DNA from: an uncultured Alphaproteobacteria bacterium
Lineage (GTDB): Bacteria; Pseudomonadota; Alphaproteobacteria; Rs-D84
Length of the DNA: 64,000 nucleotides
Reading direction: 5' to 3'
NCBI GenBank assembly: GCA_944389535.1
Contig: CALXMS010000001.1
Coordinates: 229,202 to 293,201 of the forward strand
Below, piece after piece: positions 26,026 to 33,723 of the stretch. Each line of letters opens with the position of its first letter. The first letter of the stretch is position 1. Position numbers and translations under genes: made by a program. The notes under the pieces are model-generated. The model was given only the letters and a program-made list of their open reading frames with translations. It was not told where the DNA came from and made no database searches.

Positions 26026-28194
26026 ATGTTATTTGGTTTATTTAATAAAGAAGAAAAGGCTCATTTGAATAATCCTGTTGCTGTTGAAATACAATATGGT
26101 GATGAAACTTTGCGATTGGAAACAGGACGCATGGCAAAACAAGCAAATGGTTCTGTTTTAGCAACAATGGGCGGAACAATGGTATTGGCAACTGTGTGTG
26201 CAGAAAAGACCGCTGTTGAAGGGCAAGATTTTTTTCCTTTAACGGTTGATTACCAAGAAAAGTTTGCTTCAGCGGGTCGTATTCCTGGGTCGCGCGATAG
26301 ACGTGAAGGTAAGGCGTCAACTGGTGAAACGTTGATTGCTCGTTTGATAGATCGTCCTATTCGTCCGTTGTTCCCAGAAACATTTAAGAATAAAGTTCAG
26401 ATTATCGCACAGGTGTTTTCTTATGATAAGAAAAACCAACCGGATATCTTGGCTATGATTGCTTCTTCTGCTGCGCTGGCTTTGTCTGGTGTTCCTTTTG
26501 CAGGACCGATTGGTGCGGCACGTGTTGGTTACGTTGATGGAAAGTACATTTTAAATCCTTCGAAAAAAATGACCGAAGATTCAGAAATGGATTTGGTTGT
26601 TGCGGCTACGAAAGACGGGGTGCTGATGGTCGAATCAGAAATCGGTGAATTAGACGAAGCAACGACTTTAGGTGCGGTAAAATTCGGTTTTGACGCACAG
26701 CAGGACGTTATCAAAGCAATTAATGAATTTGCGGAAAAAGCCGGTAAAGAACGTTGGGCGGTTCCGGAAAAATCTGTTGAATACGTTGCCATGGAAAAAG
26801 ATTTTGAATCTTTTGCTGGTGAAGTAGAATCTGCGTTGCAAATTAAAGAAAAACTGGTGCGTTTGGAAACTTTGGGTAATATTCATGCTGAGGCAAAGGC
26901 ACGTATTCCAGAATTGTTCCCAGAAACGCTAACTGCAACTTCTACTTTGGAGTCTTGGGCAGATGAAATAATAGAAAATCTGACAGCACGTATAATGCGC
27001 GGTAATATTTTGGCTGGTAAACCACGTATTGACGGTCGTGATAATAAAACCGTTCGGCCGATTGAAATTGAATTGGGCGTTCTGCCACGCGCACACGGTT
27101 CTGCTTTGTTTACACGTGGAGAAACTCAGGCTTTGGTTTCTTTAACGCTTGGTGGCGGTAAAGATGCGTTGCCTATTGAATCTTTGGACGGGGACGAAGA
27201 ACGTGACTTCATTTTAAACTATAATTTCCCAGGTTATTCCGTTGGAGAATGCAAAGGTTTAAAGTCACCTGGACGTCGTGAAATAGGGCACGGTAATTTG
27301 GCATGGCGTGCATTACATCCAATGGTACCGACGCGTTCAGAATTTGATTATGTAATTCGCGTTGTATCCGATATATTAGAATCAAATGGTTCGTCTTCTA
27401 TGGCGACAACTTGCGGTGCAACATTGGCAATGATGGACGGCGGTGTGCCGCTGAAACGTCCTGTCGCCGGTATCGCAATGGGTTTGATAAAAGAAGGTAA
27501 CGATTATGCGATTTTGACGGATATCTTAGGGGATGAAGATCATTTAGGTGATATGGACTTTAAGGTAACTGGTACAGACCGTGGTATTACCGCGTTGCAG
27601 ATGGATATTAAAATCACATCTATAACGTTTGAAATCATGGAACATGTGTTGGCACAGGCAAAAGAAGGGCGTATGCATATATTGGGTAAAATTGAAAAAG
27701 CCATCAAAGCACCACGTAAGCATTTGTCAGAATTTGCCCCACAGGCGTATACCATGAAAATAAACCCTGATAAAGTTCGTGATGTGATAGGTAAGGGCGG
27801 TGCTGTAATTCAAGCTCTTACGCGTGAAACAAATACTCAAATCGATTTGTCAGACGATGGATCTATAAAAATTATGGCTACGTCAAAAGAAGATGCGGAT
27901 GCAGCAATTTCTCGTATAAAGGATATTGTTGCGGAACCAGAAGTGGGCGTAATTTATCCAGGCGTTGTATCTGGTATTAAAGATTTCGGGCTGTTTGTAA
28001 AAATATTGAACGGTTTTGAATCTATGGTTCATATTTCTGAAATTACCGGTGAAAGAATCGCAAAAATTGAAGACACAAAAATCAAAGAAGGCGATAAAGT
28101 ATTCGTAAAATATCTTGGTGCAGACAAACGTGGTAAAACGCGGATGTCTATGGTAGATATTGATCAGAAAACCGGTAAAGAAATCGAAAAATAA
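26026..28194 (+). CDS. pnp: Polyribonucleotide nucleotidyltransferase (PNPase)
   Basis: PNPase degrades RNA 3' to 5' with phosphate and is a core part of RNA turnover. The 722-residue protein has two RNase PH domains; the catalytic one contains TRGETQALVSLTLG and FNFPGYSVGE-like NYNFPGYSVGECK. The linker is followed by the KH domain (VIGKGGAVIQALTRET) and the S1 domain (GVVSGIKDFGLFVKILNGFESMVHISEI). GSRDRREGK matches a phosphate or RNA-binding loop. The start has a TGGAG ribosome site. It is preceded by its own promoter and a hairpin leader. Confidence 0.98.
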   Translation: MLFGLFNKEEKAHLNNPVAVEIQYGDETLRLETGRMAKQANGSVLATMGGTMVLATVCAEKTAVEGQDFFPLTVDYQEKFASAGRIPGSRDRREGKASTGETLIARLIDRPIRPLFPETFKNKVQIIAQVFSYDKKNQPDILAMIASSAALALSGVPFAGPIGAARVGYVDGKYILNPSKKMTEDSEMDLVVAATKDGVLMVESEIGELDEATTLGAVKFGFDAQQDVIKAINEFAEKAGKERWAVPEKSVEYVAMEKDFESFAGEVESALQIKEKLVRLETLGNIHAEAKARIPELFPETLTATSTLESWADEIIENLTARIMRGNILAGKPRIDGRDNKTVRPIEIELGVLPRAHGSALFTRGETQALVSLTLGGGKDALPIESLDGDEERDFILNYNFPGYSVGECKGLKSPGRREIGHGNLAWRALHPMVPTRSEFDYVIRVVSDILESNGSSSMATTCGATLAMMDGGVPLKRPVAGIAMGLIKEGNDYAILTDILGDEDHLGDMDFKVTGTDRGITALQMDIKITSITFEIMEHVLAQAKEGRMHILGKIEKAIKAPRKHLSEFAPQAYTMKINPDKVRDVIGKGGAVIQALTRETNTQIDLSDDGSIKIMATSKEDADAAISRIKDIVAEPEVGVIYPGVVSGIKDFGLFVKILNGFESMVHISEITGERIAKIEDTKIKEGDKVFVKYLGADKRGKTRMSMVDIDQKTGKEIEK

Positions 28195-28205
28195 CTTTTA
28201 AAGTA

Positions 28206-28228
28206 GCCCCATTAACGTGGGGCGCTTT
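28206..28228 (+). terminator. Weak terminator-like hairpin after pnp
   Basis: GCCCC (28206-28210) with GGGGC (28219-28223) and only four T after GC. It may reduce rather than stop transcription into ybaB. Confidence 0.4.
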
Positions 28229-28249
28229 TACAACACGGTGGAGAATAAA

Positions 28250-28549
28250 ATGGATATGGAAGCCTTAATGGCGCAGGCCAGTGAGTTACAAGATAAAGTT
28301 ACGGCCGCACAGGAAAAATTATCTTTAATGCATGTTAAAGGCATATCAGGTAATGGTTCCGTTATTATTGATATGAATGGTAAATACGATATTGCTAATA
28401 TAACCATAAGTGACGATCTGGCTTTAAAAGGTGGTAAGGCTGTTGCGGAAATGGTTGCGTTAGCTTATAACGATGCAAAGGCTAAGGCTGATGAATTAAT
28501 AGATAACGTAATGGGAGAAGCAACGGCAAGCATTCCGATGCCGGAATAA
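28250..28549 (+). CDS. ybaB: Nucleoid-associated protein, YbaB/EbfC family
   Basis: A 99-residue member of the YbaB/EbfC family, small dimeric DNA-binding proteins of unclear role. Recognisable parts are MEALMAQASELQDKV, the strand GNGSVIIDMNGKYDI and the C-terminal AYNDAKAKADELI. The start is ATG 28250 with GGTGGAG before it; an upstream in-frame GTG within the hairpin is unlikely. In most bacteria ybaB lies between dnaX and recR; here it follows pnp while dnaX is 28 kb away. Confidence 0.88.
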   Translation: MDMEALMAQASELQDKVTAAQEKLSLMHVKGISGNGSVIIDMNGKYDIANITISDDLALKGGKAVAEMVALAYNDAKAKADELIDNVMGEATASIPMPE

Positions 28550-28597
28550 AAAACTGGACAAGCGCAAAAAAATGATTTATTATTTGGCCACTGTTTG

Positions 28598-28674
28598 GGA
28601 TGTTTAGCTCAGTTGATTAGAGCATCTCGTTTACACCGAGAGGGTCGGGGGTTTGAGTCCCTCAACATCCACCA
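28598..28674 (+). tRNA. tRNA-Val(UAC)
   Basis: Cloverleaf with acceptor GGATGTT/AACATCC, D stem GCTC/GAGC, anticodon stem TCTCG/CGAGA with loop TTTACAC (anticodon TAC), T stem GGGGG/CCCTC and loop TTTGAGT. The CCA is encoded. It complements the GAC isoacceptor at 3233-3309, so both valine tRNA types are in this window. Confidence 0.96.
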
Positions 28675-28684
28675 AGTCATAATG

Positions 28685-28712
28685 AACCGCCCGTAAAGGG
28701 CGGTTTCGTTTA
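28685..28712. terminator. Terminator after tRNA-Val(UAC)
   Basis: AACCGCCC, loop GTAAA, GGGCGGTT followed by TCGTTTAG. The T-tail is interrupted. It also lies just after the stop of the minus-strand gene at 28714. Confidence 0.65.
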
Positions 28713-28713
28713 G

Positions 28714-29442
28714 TTATCTAGCATTCTTTTCATGCCATTTTATGGCATTTTTTATATATGCTTTGGCTAATTCCGCATCAAATTTTGTTGTCCCGGGAGT
28801 TTTTAAATTATGTTCTGCATCAATCCAAATTTGATAAGAACTCGGTACGATTAAAGATATTTCTGTTAAGTTATCGTATACGTTTTCTGCATCTAACCCA
28901 CCAGAATACCCGTGCTTATATCCACATGAATATGGGATTTCCCAACGTTTAGGTAAAATACTTGATTCATAAGATGAGTTATAAAGAAGTGAAATTTTTA
29001 AACCCGACTTATATAATTTATTTATAAACGATAGTATTATCGGATTTCTATTACAAGAAAATATGAATTCTTTGTCTGGGTTGTTTTTTATTATATTTTG
29101 TATGTTATTTGTATCATTTAAGTACATGTTACTGGTAATATTAAGTTGCCATCTGCGTATTAGTGATCCGCCTTTTTTATCTTTTTTATGCATTAATCTG
29201 TTTGCATCCGGGTCAATTTTTCCTGCACAGAAATCTGAACAAAGTTTACCGTTTATATGTAACGCAAGATTCATGGTTTCAGAATCTTTTAGTGATAATA
29301 ATTGTTCAAGCCATTTATATGTAGTACTTGTATTTGCTGTAACCCCGATTTCTACAAGTGGCGATTGTTTGGACAAATCAATAAGCTTATCATAAGATAG
29401 TTCTTCGTTTACTCCGGAACAGGTGATATAACGTAGTTTCAT
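28714..29442 (-). CDS. TrpF-like TIM-barrel paralogue 1 (Asp to Asn variant)
   Basis: A 242-residue cytosolic protein, paralogous to the genes at 30269 and 31036. All three begin MxLRYITCS with a cysteine at residue 8. They share a C-x3-C pair (68 and 72 here), a motif LLxDxS (residues 153-157, here LLYNS with Asn155), GYxGGLxxENV (178 onward) and IWIDAE (205-210). Cys near the N terminus, the later Asp, and AGGLxPENV resemble phosphoribosylanthranilate isomerase (TrpF). In TrpF a Cys and an Asp are the acid-base pair. Here the Asp is Asn, so this copy may be non-catalytic or different in chemistry. Real function unknown. Confidence 0.65.
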   Translation of the reverse strand: MKLRYITCSGVNEELSYDKLIDLSKQSPLVEIGVTANTSTTYKWLEQLLSLKDSETMNLALHINGKLCSDFCAGKIDPDANRLMHKKDKKGGSLIRRWQLNITSNMYLNDTNNIQNIIKNNPDKEFIFSCNRNPIILSFINKLYKSGLKISLLYNSSYESSILPKRWEIPYSCGYKHGYSGGLDAENVYDNLTEISLIVPSSYQIWIDAEHNLKTPGTTKFDAELAKAYIKNAIKWHEKNAR

Positions 29443-29595
29443 TTTATGCCTTTAGTATTTGTAATGTGATATAATGCTAGTACAAATGATAAAATGTTGT
29501 CAATCATTCAAAACTAAAGAAATATTTGCGTCTTTAATTGCAGATTTAAATTATTATGTTTATAATAGTTTACGTTATTAAATAAGGAGAAATGT

Positions 29596-30243
29596 ATGAA
29601 AAATTTTTTTAGTGTTATGGCTATGATTTCTTTATTAAGCGCGTGTGCGACTGTAAATCCATATACTGGCGAAGCGCAAACGTCAAAAGCGGTATGGGGA
29701 ACGGCTATTGGTGCCGCAACTGGTGCCGCAACAGGTGCGTTGGTTGCAAAAAATAGCGGGGCAGGGGCCTTGGTTGGTGGTTTGGCTGGGGCCGCACTTG
29801 GTGGCGGGGTCGGTTATTATCTGGACGCACAAGAGGCAGAATTGCGTCAAGAACTGGCTTCTACGGGTGTAAGCGTTGTTCGTGACGGAGATAGCATTCG
29901 TTTGATTATGCCGGGTAACATCACTTTTAAAACAGATTCTTCTGATATAAATGCAGGTTTTTATGCAACCTTAAATTCTGTGGCGAAGGTATTAAATAAA
30001 TACGATAATTCAACTGTAATGGTTCTGGGGTATACGGATAGTACCGGCAGCGCAGAATATAATCAGACTTTGTCTCAGCAACGTGCGAACGCTGTGGCAG
30101 CATATTTACAGGGGCAGGGTGTAAAATCGTCAAGGTTTGAAATAATGGGGCTTGGGTCTTCAAATCCTATTGCGTCGAATACGACGGCTGAAGGACGTCA
30201 GCAAAACCGTAGAGTGGAAATAAAAATTATACCGAATAAGTAA
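29596..30243 (+). CDS. OmpA-family lipoprotein with glycine zipper (YiaD-like)
   Basis: A 215-residue envelope protein with lipobox LLSAC at the end of its signal peptide. A glycine-zipper segment follows (about residues 35-80, with many GAATGA and GGLAGAALGGG units). The C-terminal OmpA-like domain contains LGYTDSTGSAEYNQTLSQQRA, the peptidoglycan-binding motif with Asp and Arg. It is predicted to tether outer membrane and peptidoglycan. It is transcribed opposite to the TrpF-like genes on both sides and has its own terminator. It resembles YiaD or YMGG-type lipoproteins rather than Pal, which is elsewhere in the window. Confidence 0.88.
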   Translation: MKNFFSVMAMISLLSACATVNPYTGEAQTSKAVWGTAIGAATGAATGALVAKNSGAGALVGGLAGAALGGGVGYYLDAQEAELRQELASTGVSVVRDGDSIRLIMPGNITFKTDSSDINAGFYATLNSVAKVLNKYDNSTVMVLGYTDSTGSAEYNQTLSQQRANAVAAYLQGQGVKSSRFEIMGLGSSNPIASNTTAEGRQQNRRVEIKIIPNK

Positions 30244-30246
30244 AAT

Positions 30247-30270
30247 AAAAACCCGCAAACGCGGGTTTTT
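30247..30270. terminator. Bidirectional terminator after OmpA-type lipoprotein
   Basis: AAAAACCCGC, loop AAAC, GCGGGTTTTT between converging genes. Confidence 0.8.
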
Positions 30271-31021
30271 ATTTTTGTTTTTGTTCCCAAATTAATGCAG
30301 CTTTTATATATTTTTCCGCACGATATAAGTCAAATACACGGGTCCCAGGTTTCATTAATCGTCCTTCTGCGTCAATCCATATGTCTCTTCTGTTGCCGGC
30401 AACCTTTGCGATTTTATCAAGATTTTCTGTTACGTTTTCAGGTGATAATCCGCCGGCATACCCTTGATAGTGTTCAAAGTAAACAGGTCTTTGCCATGAA
30501 ACAGGTGTGATGCCGTTGCCATATGACGCATCAAATAATAAAGAAAATCTTACCCCTGTGTTATTAAGTTTATCAATGAATTTTTGTAACTGAGCATTAG
30601 TATTATAAGGAAAAATGAACTCATAACCTGGGTATGATGATATTATTTTAGCGACTTGTTTAGCTTTAGGGGTTATGGTATTATCTCCTATATTTAGTTG
30701 CCAGCGTTTAATTAACGGAGTTCCTGTTATTTTATGTTTACGGTTTAATAACATTTGTAGTTCTGGCGGAATTCTGCCAGTACAGAAAGCATTACACCAA
30801 TCATAATTTACATGTAATGCAATATTTAATGGGGTATATAAAGAATTTGATGTATCTAAAATTTTATTTAACCAAGCATTTCTAGGTTTTCCGTTGGCCA
30901 TATTAGAACTATGTGCCTGGACGCCTATTTCTACCTTTGGTGATATTTTTAACAAATTAATAACATCGTTGACCAGTATGTTTTCTCTGATGTCTGAACA
31001 AGTTATATAGCGTAGGTTCAT
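30269..31021 (-). CDS. TrpF-like TIM-barrel paralogue 2
   Basis: A 250-residue paralogue of the genes at 28714 and 31036. It has Cys8 in YITCSD, the block AHSSNMANGKPRNAW (residues 36-50), WCNAFCTG with cysteines 76 and 80, RWQLNI (106-111), LLFDAS with Asp164, GYAGGLSPENV (187-197) and DIWIDAEG (213-220). The order N-terminal Cys, central Asp, then AGGLxPENV parallels phosphoribosylanthranilate isomerase, so an (alpha/beta)8 isomerase-like enzyme is my best inference. No other tryptophan gene is nearby. It follows paralogue 3 with a 14-base gap and an AAGGG ribosome site, at the end of the lptG-lptD-surA-rlmN operon. Confidence 0.7.
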   Translation of the reverse strand: MNLRYITCSDIRENILVNDVINLLKISPKVEIGVQAHSSNMANGKPRNAWLNKILDTSNSLYTPLNIALHVNYDWCNAFCTGRIPPELQMLLNRKHKITGTPLIKRWQLNIGDNTITPKAKQVAKIISSYPGYEFIFPYNTNAQLQKFIDKLNNTGVRFSLLFDASYGNGITPVSWQRPVYFEHYQGYAGGLSPENVTENLDKIAKVAGNRRDIWIDAEGRLMKPGTRVFDLYRAEKYIKAALIWEQKQK

Positions 31022-31035
31022 TTATTACCCTTTTA

Positions 31036-31779
31036 TTATTTAGAATTTTGCCATTTTAAGGCGGCGCTTATGTATTGTTTAGCCCTATTTATATCAAATT
31101 TTTTTGTTTCGGGATTTTTTAGTTTACTTTCTGCATCAATCCATACATCTGTTCTATCTTTGGTAACGAGCTTGATTTTATCAAGGTTTTCCGTAACGTT
31201 TTCTGGTGACAAACCGCCTGCATAACCTTGGGGGTGATTTGTATATAAAGGCGCGGCCCAATTTTTGTTTGTTTTTCCTGTACCGCAAGATACATCATAT
31301 AATAACGAGAATTTTGATCCCGTTTCATTTAAACGCTTTATGTTATAGCATTCTGATGGTCCATATTGAAAAATAAACTCGTTATCAGAAAATGATTTTA
31401 ATAATTTAGCGATTTCTTCTGGATTAAAAATTTTAGTTTTACTGCCATAAACATTTATTTGCCAGCGACGTATTACTGGGGTACCGTCTGTACGAGTTAA
31501 TGATAACCAATTTTTTATCTCTGGTGCCAAGATTCCTTGGCAGAAATTATCACACCATTCCATGTTTACATGAACTGCCAGATTTGGGGCCTTTGGCATA
31601 TATAAACTTTCTTTTAAAAGTCTATTAAACCATTGGTTACGTGGCATACCGTCCGACATTTTAGATGGGTGTGCCTGTACGGCTATTTCTACAATCGGTG
31701 CAGTTTGAGATAATCGTAACACTGCTTCTACGGCAACGGTTTCTCTTGGATCTGAACAGGTTATGTAACGTAGTCTCAT
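31036..31779 (-). CDS. TrpF-like TIM-barrel paralogue 3
   Basis: A 247-residue paralogue of the two genes above, closest to paralogue 2. It keeps Cys8 (YITCSD), AHPSKMSDGMPRNQW, WCDNFC (cysteines 76 and 80), RWQINV, LLYDVS with Asp162, GYAGGLSPENV and DVWIDAE. I start it at ATG 31779 because AAGGAGAATAAA directly precedes it; an in-frame start 18 bases upstream would overlap rlmN. rlmN ends one base before this ATG, so it belongs to the same operon. Function unknown; isomerase-like fold inferred from the TrpF-type motif order. Confidence 0.7.
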   Translation of the reverse strand: MRLRYITCSDPRETVAVEAVLRLSQTAPIVEIAVQAHPSKMSDGMPRNQWFNRLLKESLYMPKAPNLAVHVNMEWCDNFCQGILAPEIKNWLSLTRTDGTPVIRRWQINVYGSKTKIFNPEEIAKLLKSFSDNEFIFQYGPSECYNIKRLNETGSKFSLLYDVSCGTGKTNKNWAAPLYTNHPQGYAGGLSPENVTENLDKIKLVTKDRTDVWIDAESKLKNPETKKFDINRAKQYISAALKWQNSK

Positions 31780-31780
31780 T

Positions 31781-32884
31781 TTATTCTCCTTTTGCATTAT
31801 TTAAACGCAATTGACCGCAAGCACTCCCTATGTCCTGACCGCGTTCCCGTCTAATTCGTGTATGAATTCCGTTTTTAATTAAAATATCCTGAAATTTATG
31901 GACTGCGTTACCAGATGGTGATGCAAAATCACGTTCATCAACGGCATTCCATGGTATCAAATTTACCATACAGTTTTTGTTTTTTAGTAACTCAGATAAT
32001 TTTTCTGCAAGTTCTGAAGTACAGTTGAATAATTCTACTTCGCCAGAAGAATTCTTTTTACCCAGTAATATATATTCTATCATCAGTTGACGATTATGCA
32101 GGTCAGAAAATTCAAAAGCTGCATTTAATACTTCTTCCAGTTTATACTTATTGTTTATCGGCATAATCTGGCTGCGTAATTCATTTATCGGTGCGTGCAA
32201 AGATATTGCTAAGTTTATAGGACGTCCCCATTCTGTAAGTTTCTTTATCCCAGGAACTATACCACACGTAGAAAGCGTTATTTTGCGCCAACCTATGCCC
32301 ATATCAGAATTTGCACGTTCAACGAAGCCAATAACATTTTCAACGTTTTGTAATGGTTCACCGGTTCCCATGATTACAATATGAGATACGTCATCGTTAT
32401 TGGCATCACCGTTTGGGCGAATTGGTTTGTTCGATAATTTGTCGTTACGTAATTCCCATTGTGCGACTAAAATCTGGGAATAAATTTCATTTACTGTCAA
32501 ATTTCTTTTTAACCCCAGCAATGTGCTTGCACAGAACTTACAACCCATTGCACAACCTGCCTGAGAGCTGACGCAAACACTATTTCCATAACTTGTGCGC
32601 ATTAGTACGCATTCTATTTGTTCTGTATCGTTTAACTCTAATAAAAATTTAGTTGTCTGACCGTCAGAAGATTCCAGTTTTTTTACTATTCGTACCGGTA
32701 AAGTTTGGGCACAGGCATCCAAGTCTTGACGTAATTGTTCCGGCAGGTTTTTCATAGATTGAAAATTTGGTGCACCGCGGTTCAGCCAATCTTTGATTTG
32801 TTTCGCACGAAACTTTGGTTGCCCAAGTTTAGCAACGAATTCATTTAGTTCTGTTTCTGTAAAATTAAATAATATGGGCTTCAT
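31781..32884 (-). CDS. rlmN: 23S rRNA/tRNA adenine-C2 methyltransferase RlmN
   Basis: RlmN is a radical SAM enzyme that makes m2A at 23S A2503 and A37 of some tRNAs. The CxxxCxxC cluster motif is at cysteines 111, 115 and 118 (GCAMGCKFCAS). C356 near the end (GSACGQL) corresponds to the methyl-carrying catalytic cysteine. GEPLQNVENV and SLHAPINELR are typical. The 367-residue length is normal. It overlaps surA by 4 bases and is followed by the TrpF-like genes. Confidence 0.96.
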   Translation of the reverse strand: MKPILFNFTETELNEFVAKLGQPKFRAKQIKDWLNRGAPNFQSMKNLPEQLRQDLDACAQTLPVRIVKKLESSDGQTTKFLLELNDTEQIECVLMRTSYGNSVCVSSQAGCAMGCKFCASTLLGLKRNLTVNEIYSQILVAQWELRNDKLSNKPIRPNGDANNDDVSHIVIMGTGEPLQNVENVIGFVERANSDMGIGWRKITLSTCGIVPGIKKLTEWGRPINLAISLHAPINELRSQIMPINNKYKLEEVLNAAFEFSDLHNRQLMIEYILLGKKNSSGEVELFNCTSELAEKLSELLKNKNCMVNLIPWNAVDERDFASPSGNAVHKFQDILIKNGIHTRIRRERGQDIGSACGQLRLNNAKGE

Positions 32885-33702
32885 AATTTATATCTATCAT
32901 CGTTTATTACGACAACTGCTTTACGCCTTAATTGCTTTAATTGCTGGTCGGCAACGAACATTGCCTGCTTGAATTGAGCGTTTTGTTCTATCATATCATC
33001 AAGCTTTCCATATTCAGACGTTTTTTTCGTGTCACAAACAAGTATAACTGACCTATCAACAACCGGAGACCACGTTAATTTCGGTAAGGTTGCGACTCTT
33101 TCACGAATGTCTTCTGCCAGTTCATATTGTAATGCAGTAAATTTTTGCGGCGCACCGCCTAAGTTACGTGCCATTTGCATGGCGTCATCGCAACTGGACG
33201 GTTTCGTAAGTTTCGTTGCCACATCGGCTGGAATATCGACTAGTCTTATCAGCGTCATTTCAATTGGTAAACCTTGTTCTCGTGCGATTTCTGCGCGTTC
33301 TGCCGCTATGTCGGCATCAGTTATATCAACTGTCGGTAAAATGGTTCTGGCAACAATTATCTGCCACGCAATTTCTGCACGCATGGCGGATAAAGCCATT
33401 TCTCGTTCTGTTTCAGATAAACTGCCTAAGTTCATTTTTTTTAATTCTTTTTCTACGGTCTTGTCATCTGGCACGACATTGAAATTCTTGGCATAGGCAA
33501 GTTTTACATTGTCATCAATTATGTTTTGTAGCGCTATTCTGCGATTGTCTGTAGATGCATTACCTTGTTTGGCCATTAAAGTTGTTCGGGCTGTGATATC
33601 TGCATCTGTTATCGGCGTGCCGTTTACAGATGCAATTACAGATACGGCATACGTTGGTATTGTAAACATTATTGAAAAAAGTACTGTAAACAGTTTTTTC
33701 AT
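32881..33702 (-). CDS. surA: SurA-like periplasmic chaperone
   Basis: The protein has a signal peptide (MKKLFTVLFSIMFTIPTYA) and the SurA N-terminal chaperone region: IASVNGTPITDADITART, LQNIIDDNVKLAYAK and a helical stretch up to residue ~125. The remaining ~140 residues look like a single, degenerate parvulin-like domain (IRLVDIPADV ... WSPVVDRSVILVCDTKK). At 273 residues it is much shorter than two-parvulin SurA (~430). SurA escorts unfolded outer-membrane proteins to the Bam complex. It follows lptD, the standard lptD-surA order, which supports the name; it overlaps rlmN by 4 bases. Confidence 0.82.
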   Translation of the reverse strand: MKKLFTVLFSIMFTIPTYAVSVIASVNGTPITDADITARTTLMAKQGNASTDNRRIALQNIIDDNVKLAYAKNFNVVPDDKTVEKELKKMNLGSLSETEREMALSAMRAEIAWQIIVARTILPTVDITDADIAAERAEIAREQGLPIEMTLIRLVDIPADVATKLTKPSSCDDAMQMARNLGGAPQKFTALQYELAEDIRERVATLPKLTWSPVVDRSVILVCDTKKTSEYGKLDDMIEQNAQFKQAMFVADQQLKQLRRKAVVVINDDRYKL

Positions 33703-33723
33703 GTAAATCTTTCCTTTGCTTTT

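Noticed and set aside
28714..31779. Calling the three paralogues trpF
   Set aside because: Only the Cys, Asp and AGGLxPENV order is alike; several invariant-looking blocks are foreign to TrpF and no tryptophan genes are near.
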